From Clostridiales bacterium (GTDB lineage Bacteria > Bacillota > Clostridia > Oscillospirales > Oscillospiraceae), in contig JAJQET010000214.1 in the NCBI GenBank assembly GCA_021201515.1, positions 1-6,146 of the forward strand: 6,146 bases of DNA, read 5' to 3'. This document shows positions 3,846 to 6,146 of this stretch, piece by piece (position 1 is the first letter of the stretch; every line of letters begins with the position of its first letter). The notes beneath the pieces are model-generated. The model had not been told where the DNA came from. It ran no database searches and was given only the letters and a program-made list of their open reading frames with translations. Position numbers and translations under genes: made by a program.

Positions 3846-6146
3846 ATGACAGCGACAAAGAAAACCGTGCAGGAAACCGCCGCACCCAGGCCGAAGCGCA
3901 CGTTTGTTTACATCATTCTGATTGCCCTGTTCACGGCGGTGCTGTGCCTTGACGTGGTAAACGTTGCCACCTTCCCCGCCGTCTCTGTGGGCATGGCCGG
4001 CATGACCGGCCAGGTCACCATGGAATCGTGGGATACGGACGCCGACACCAGCGGCACAGAGGCGGAGTTCGGCGGCATGACCAGAGACTTCTCCGACGCC
4101 GACACCAGCGGCACAGAGGCGGAGTTTGGCGGCATGGCCGGAGGCTTCTCCGGTTCCCCCGGCGGCGACAAGGGGGACATGGCCGACCAGAGCGGCGTCA
4201 CCGCAGAGATGCCCTCTGACGGGGAGATGACCCGGGGGGCAGGCGGCATGGGCCAATCCGGCGGCACAGCCGACGGGGACACCTCCGATACCGCCGGTGA
4301 GGAAATGACCCTGCCGGACGGGATGTCGGACAGCGCCTCCGCCGGGAGCGTTGGGACGCTCTACACTGTTCGCAGCGCCTTGCGGACGGCGTGGATTCCC
4401 ATTTTGATTGTCTGTATTCTGGGGGATGGGGTGTGCATTTTCCTGCTGCTCCGGGCCCGCCGGTACAACCGGCAGCTGCTGGCGGCCTCTGCCGCCCAGC
4501 CGGAGACGGAAAACGAGGACGGGGAGGAGGAAGATGAGCTGTCCCCCCGCCGCAGGAAGCGCCGCCTTTGGATGATACCCGTGGCCCTGCTGCTGGTGGT
4601 GGCCCTGGTGCTGGGGCTGCTGCCCACCCTCAGCACCTCCTCTACCAGCTCCGTCACCGTGAACACGGAGATCCTCTCCGGCACCGTGGAGACCGGCACA
4701 CTGGACACCGTCCTCTCCGGCACCGGCACCCTGGCGGAGGAGGACGCGGTGGAGATGACCCTGCCGGACACCGTCACCGTGGAAACCTACTACGTCTCCA
4801 ACGGCGACACGGTGGAGGAGGGCGACCTGATCGCCACCGTGGACAGCGTCTCCGTGACGGTGGCCATTGTGAACCTCCAGGCCGACCTGGACGCCCTGGA
4901 TGAGGATTTGGCGGAGGCTGCCGAGGATACCCTCAGCGACACCGTCACCGCCACCGCCGCCGGCCGGGTAAAGGTGATTTACGCGGAGGAGGACGTCAGC
5001 GTGGTGGACACCATGGACGAGTATGGCGCGCTGATGCTGGTCTCCCTGGACGGGCTGCTGGCAGTGGATGTCTCCGCCACGGACAGCCTGACCGTGGGCG
5101 ACAGCGTCACCGTCACCCTGTCCGACGGCACCGAAGAGGACGGCCGGGTGGCCCAGCTGCTGGACGGGGTGGCCACCGTCACCGTCTCCGATGAGGACAC
5201 CGACTATGGCGACAGCGTCACCGTCACCGACGCCGACGGCAACGAGCTGGGCAGCGGCGAACTGTACATTCACAGCGAGCTGAAGGTCACCGGCTACTAC
5301 GGCACCGTGGAGGACATTGAGGTAGATGTGGACGACGCCGTGGACGCCGGGGACGACCTGCTGACCCTGACCGATGTGGGCAGCTCCGCCGATTACCTGA
5401 GCCTCCTGTCCCAGCGGGAGGAGCTGGAGGCGCAGATGCAGGAGCTGTATCTGCTCTACATGGACAACAATGTGTATGCGGAAACCGCCGGTGTGATCTC
5501 CGGCCTCAGTGACAGCGCTACCGTCACTACAGACAGTGAGGACAGCGACGATTCTGAGGACAGCACCGACAGTACTGATTCCACTGACAGCGCCGATTCC
5601 GCCGACAGCACAGACTCCGCCGAGACGACAGCATCCGAGACCGCCGCCTCTGCTGTGTCCTTCGTGCTGAACCTGCTGACGACCGCCGACACCGCAGACC
5701 AGACTACGGCCAGCAGCGTGACCCTGAGCGAGACGGAGCTTACCCTGACGGAGGGGGAGAGCGTACAGCTCACCGCCGCCGTCTCTCCGGAGGACTGGAG
5801 TGGTGAAGTGACTTGGGCCTCCAGCGATGAAACGGTTGCCACCGTGGACAGCGACGGCCTGGCGACCTGGGTTTCCGTAGGGGAGTGCATGATCACCGTT
5901 ACGGCGGACGACCAGATGGCCGCCTGCGCCGTGACCTGCCGGGAGGCAGTGGAGGTGGACAGCCTGACCCTGAGCACCAGAAAACTGAGCCTGGCGGCAG
6001 GGGCCGCCTTCCGGCTCACCGCCGCCGTCTCCCCGGAGGACTGGAGCGGTGAAGTGACCTGGGCCTCCGGCGATGAAACGGTTGCCACGGTGGACAGCGA
6101 CGGCGTGGTGACCTGGGTCTCTGCCGGCACCTGCACCGTCAGCGCC
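3846..6146 (+). CDS. Second, enlarged adaptor: three-helix membrane protein with lipoyl/barrel modules and BIG2 domains (partial, 3' end outside window)
   Basis: The frame from ATG 3846 stays open to the window edge: 767 codons and no stop. GGGAGG (3832-3837) lies 8 bases before the start, and the gene follows the permease by 15 bases. Helix 1 is at about 19-38. A Met/Gly/Asp-rich outer loop (39-180) contains a 19-residue tandem repeat (65-102). Helix 2 (182-203) is followed by a charged cytoplasmic segment (204-240, ending RRRKRR) and helix 3 (242-262). Residues 271-555 match the gene 1 adaptor nearly end to end, sharing GRVKVIYAEED (373-383), TVTDADGN and EVDVDDAVDAGD. Then come a Ser/Asp-rich linker (about 563-592) and BIG2 Ig-like domains at 624-700 and 703 onward, the second cut by the window. 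It is probably a wall-reaching accessory adaptor of the same exporter. The membrane topology and adaptor homology are well supported; the role of the added parts is inferred. Confidence 0.9.
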   Translation, partial: MTATKKTVQETAAPRPKRTFVYIILIALFTAVLCLDVVNVATFPAVSVGMAGMTGQVTMESWDTDADTSGTEAEFGGMTRDFSDADTSGTEAEFGGMAGGFSGSPGGDKGDMADQSGVTAEMPSDGEMTRGAGGMGQSGGTADGDTSDTAGEEMTLPDGMSDSASAGSVGTLYTVRSALRTAWIPILIVCILGDGVCIFLLLRARRYNRQLLAASAAQPETENEDGEEEDELSPRRRKRRLWMIPVALLLVVALVLGLLPTLSTSSTSSVTVNTEILSGTVETGTLDTVLSGTGTLAEEDAVEMTLPDTVTVETYYVSNGDTVEEGDLIATVDSVSVTVAIVNLQADLDALDEDLAEAAEDTLSDTVTATAAGRVKVIYAEEDVSVVDTMDEYGALMLVSLDGLLAVDVSATDSLTVGDSVTVTLSDGTEEDGRVAQLLDGVATVTVSDEDTDYGDSVTVTDADGNELGSGELYIHSELKVTGYYGTVEDIEVDVDDAVDAGDDLLTLTDVGSSADYLSLLSQREELEAQMQELYLLYMDNNVYAETAGVISGLSDSATVTTDSEDSDDSEDSTDSTDSTDSADSADSTDSAETTASETAASAVSFVLNLLTTADTADQTTASSVTLSETELTLTEGESVQLTAAVSPEDWSGEVTWASSDETVATVDSDGLATWVSVGECMITVTADDQMAACAVTCREAVEVDSLTLSTRKLSLAAGAAFRLTAAVSPEDWSGEVTWASGDETVATVDSDGVVTWVSAGTCTVSA
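4038..4151 (+). repeat. 57-bp tandem duplication in the outer loop of gene 4
   Basis: Two head-to-tail 57-base units (4038-4094 and 4095-4151) differ at four bases. They encode DADTSGTEAEFGGM followed by TRDFS in the first copy and AGGFS in the second (residues 65-83 and 84-102). One difference is silent (ttc/ttt), and three A-to-G changes alter the last part of the unit. The unit is a whole number of codons (19), so the frame is kept. The high identity points to a recent duplication by slippage or unequal recombination. Confidence 0.9.
5532..5621 (+). other. Ser/Asp-rich linker coding segment
   Basis: Residues 563-592 of the gene 4 protein are almost only Asp, Ser and Thr with some Glu and Ala, in DST/DSA-like short steps. 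The segment joins the lipoyl module to the BIG2 domains. It resembles the SD-repeat stalks of Gram-positive surface adhesins in composition and would be extended, acidic and flexible. Gene 1 has a Ser/Thr/Gly linker at the equivalent place (residues 331-360). Confidence 0.75.
5769..6122 (+). repeat. Near-identical BIG2 domain repeat, period 246 bp (82 codons)
   Basis: Bases 5769-5876 and 6015-6122 match at 99 of 108 positions by hand count. Both encode LTAAVSPEDWSGEVTWAS, then DETVATVDSDG and a TWVS stretch, the core strands of a bacterial Ig-like group 2 domain. The sequence between them (5877-6014) encodes the last strand of the first domain and the first strands of the second. Many of the nine differences are synonymous, consistent with recent duplication or homogenisation. 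More copies may follow beyond the window. Confidence 0.88.

Noticed and set aside
3306..5273. 655-codon open frame on the - strand across the permease and gene 4
   Set aside because: It is antisense to two well-supported genes, its translation is His/Gly/Gln-rich low-complexity sequence with no recognisable domain, and it arises from the high third-position GC of the + strand genes.
5456..6136. - strand Ser/Val/Thr-rich frame of 226 codons
   Set aside because: It is the reverse reading of the Ser/Asp linker and BIG2 repeats; its apparent internal repeats simply reflect the repeats of the + strand gene.
5718..6146. BIG2 domains as a sign of a phage tail protein or stand-alone adhesin
   Set aside because: They are in one uninterrupted frame with the adaptor region and follow an exporter operon; no phage genes are present.
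1..6146. CRISPR array, tRNA, rRNA or insertion sequence
   Set aside because: I saw no regularly spaced identical short repeats with unique spacers, no cloverleaf or rRNA-like sequence, and no transposase frame.

Overview
The window holds one complete three-gene ABC exporter operon plus a large fourth gene that runs off the right edge, all on the + strand. The coding DNA is GC-rich with strong AGGAGG-type ribosome sites. The upstream region is AT-rich with a clear TTGACA/GATAAT promoter. The exporter is built in the Gram-positive way, with separate adaptor, ATPase and FtsX-type permease (YknX/YknY/YknZ-like) and no outer-membrane channel gene. Together with very acidic surface proteins and bacterial Ig-like group 2 (BIG2) domains, this suggests a GC-rich Clostridia member, for example a gut Oscillospiraceae-type Firmicute. 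The lineage is an inference from style, not from a marker gene.

Layout. Bases 1-126 form an imperfect inverted repeat with no convincing gene. Bases 133-160 carry a sigma-70/sigma-A-type promoter, followed by a leader of about 75 nt. Gene 1 (242-1957) is a membrane-anchored MacA/HlyD-type adaptor. Gene 2 (1972-2643) is a LolD/MacB-type ATPase. Gene 3 (2640-3830) overlaps it by ATGA and is a four-helix MacB/FtsX-type permease. Gene 4 (3846 to beyond 6146) has no stop codon in the window. It encodes a paralogue of the gene 1 adaptor with two extra N-terminal membrane helices, a Met/Gly-rich outer loop, a Ser/Asp-rich linker and at least two BIG2 domains.

How they work together. The gaps are tiny (14 nt, a 4-nt overlap, 15 nt), so the four genes are probably one transcript. 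The ATPase should power the permease by mechanotransmission. The gene 1 adaptor should sit on the outer face of the membrane and contact the permease. The gene 4 protein looks like a second, enlarged adaptor that could reach into or bind the cell wall. The substrate cannot be read from the sequence; relatives handle antimicrobial peptides, toxins, lipopeptides or macrolides.

The most interesting part is gene 4. Its BIG2 domains appear to be inserted at the same place where gene 1 has a short Ser/Thr linker. Both adaptors also look like tandem double adaptors within a single chain.
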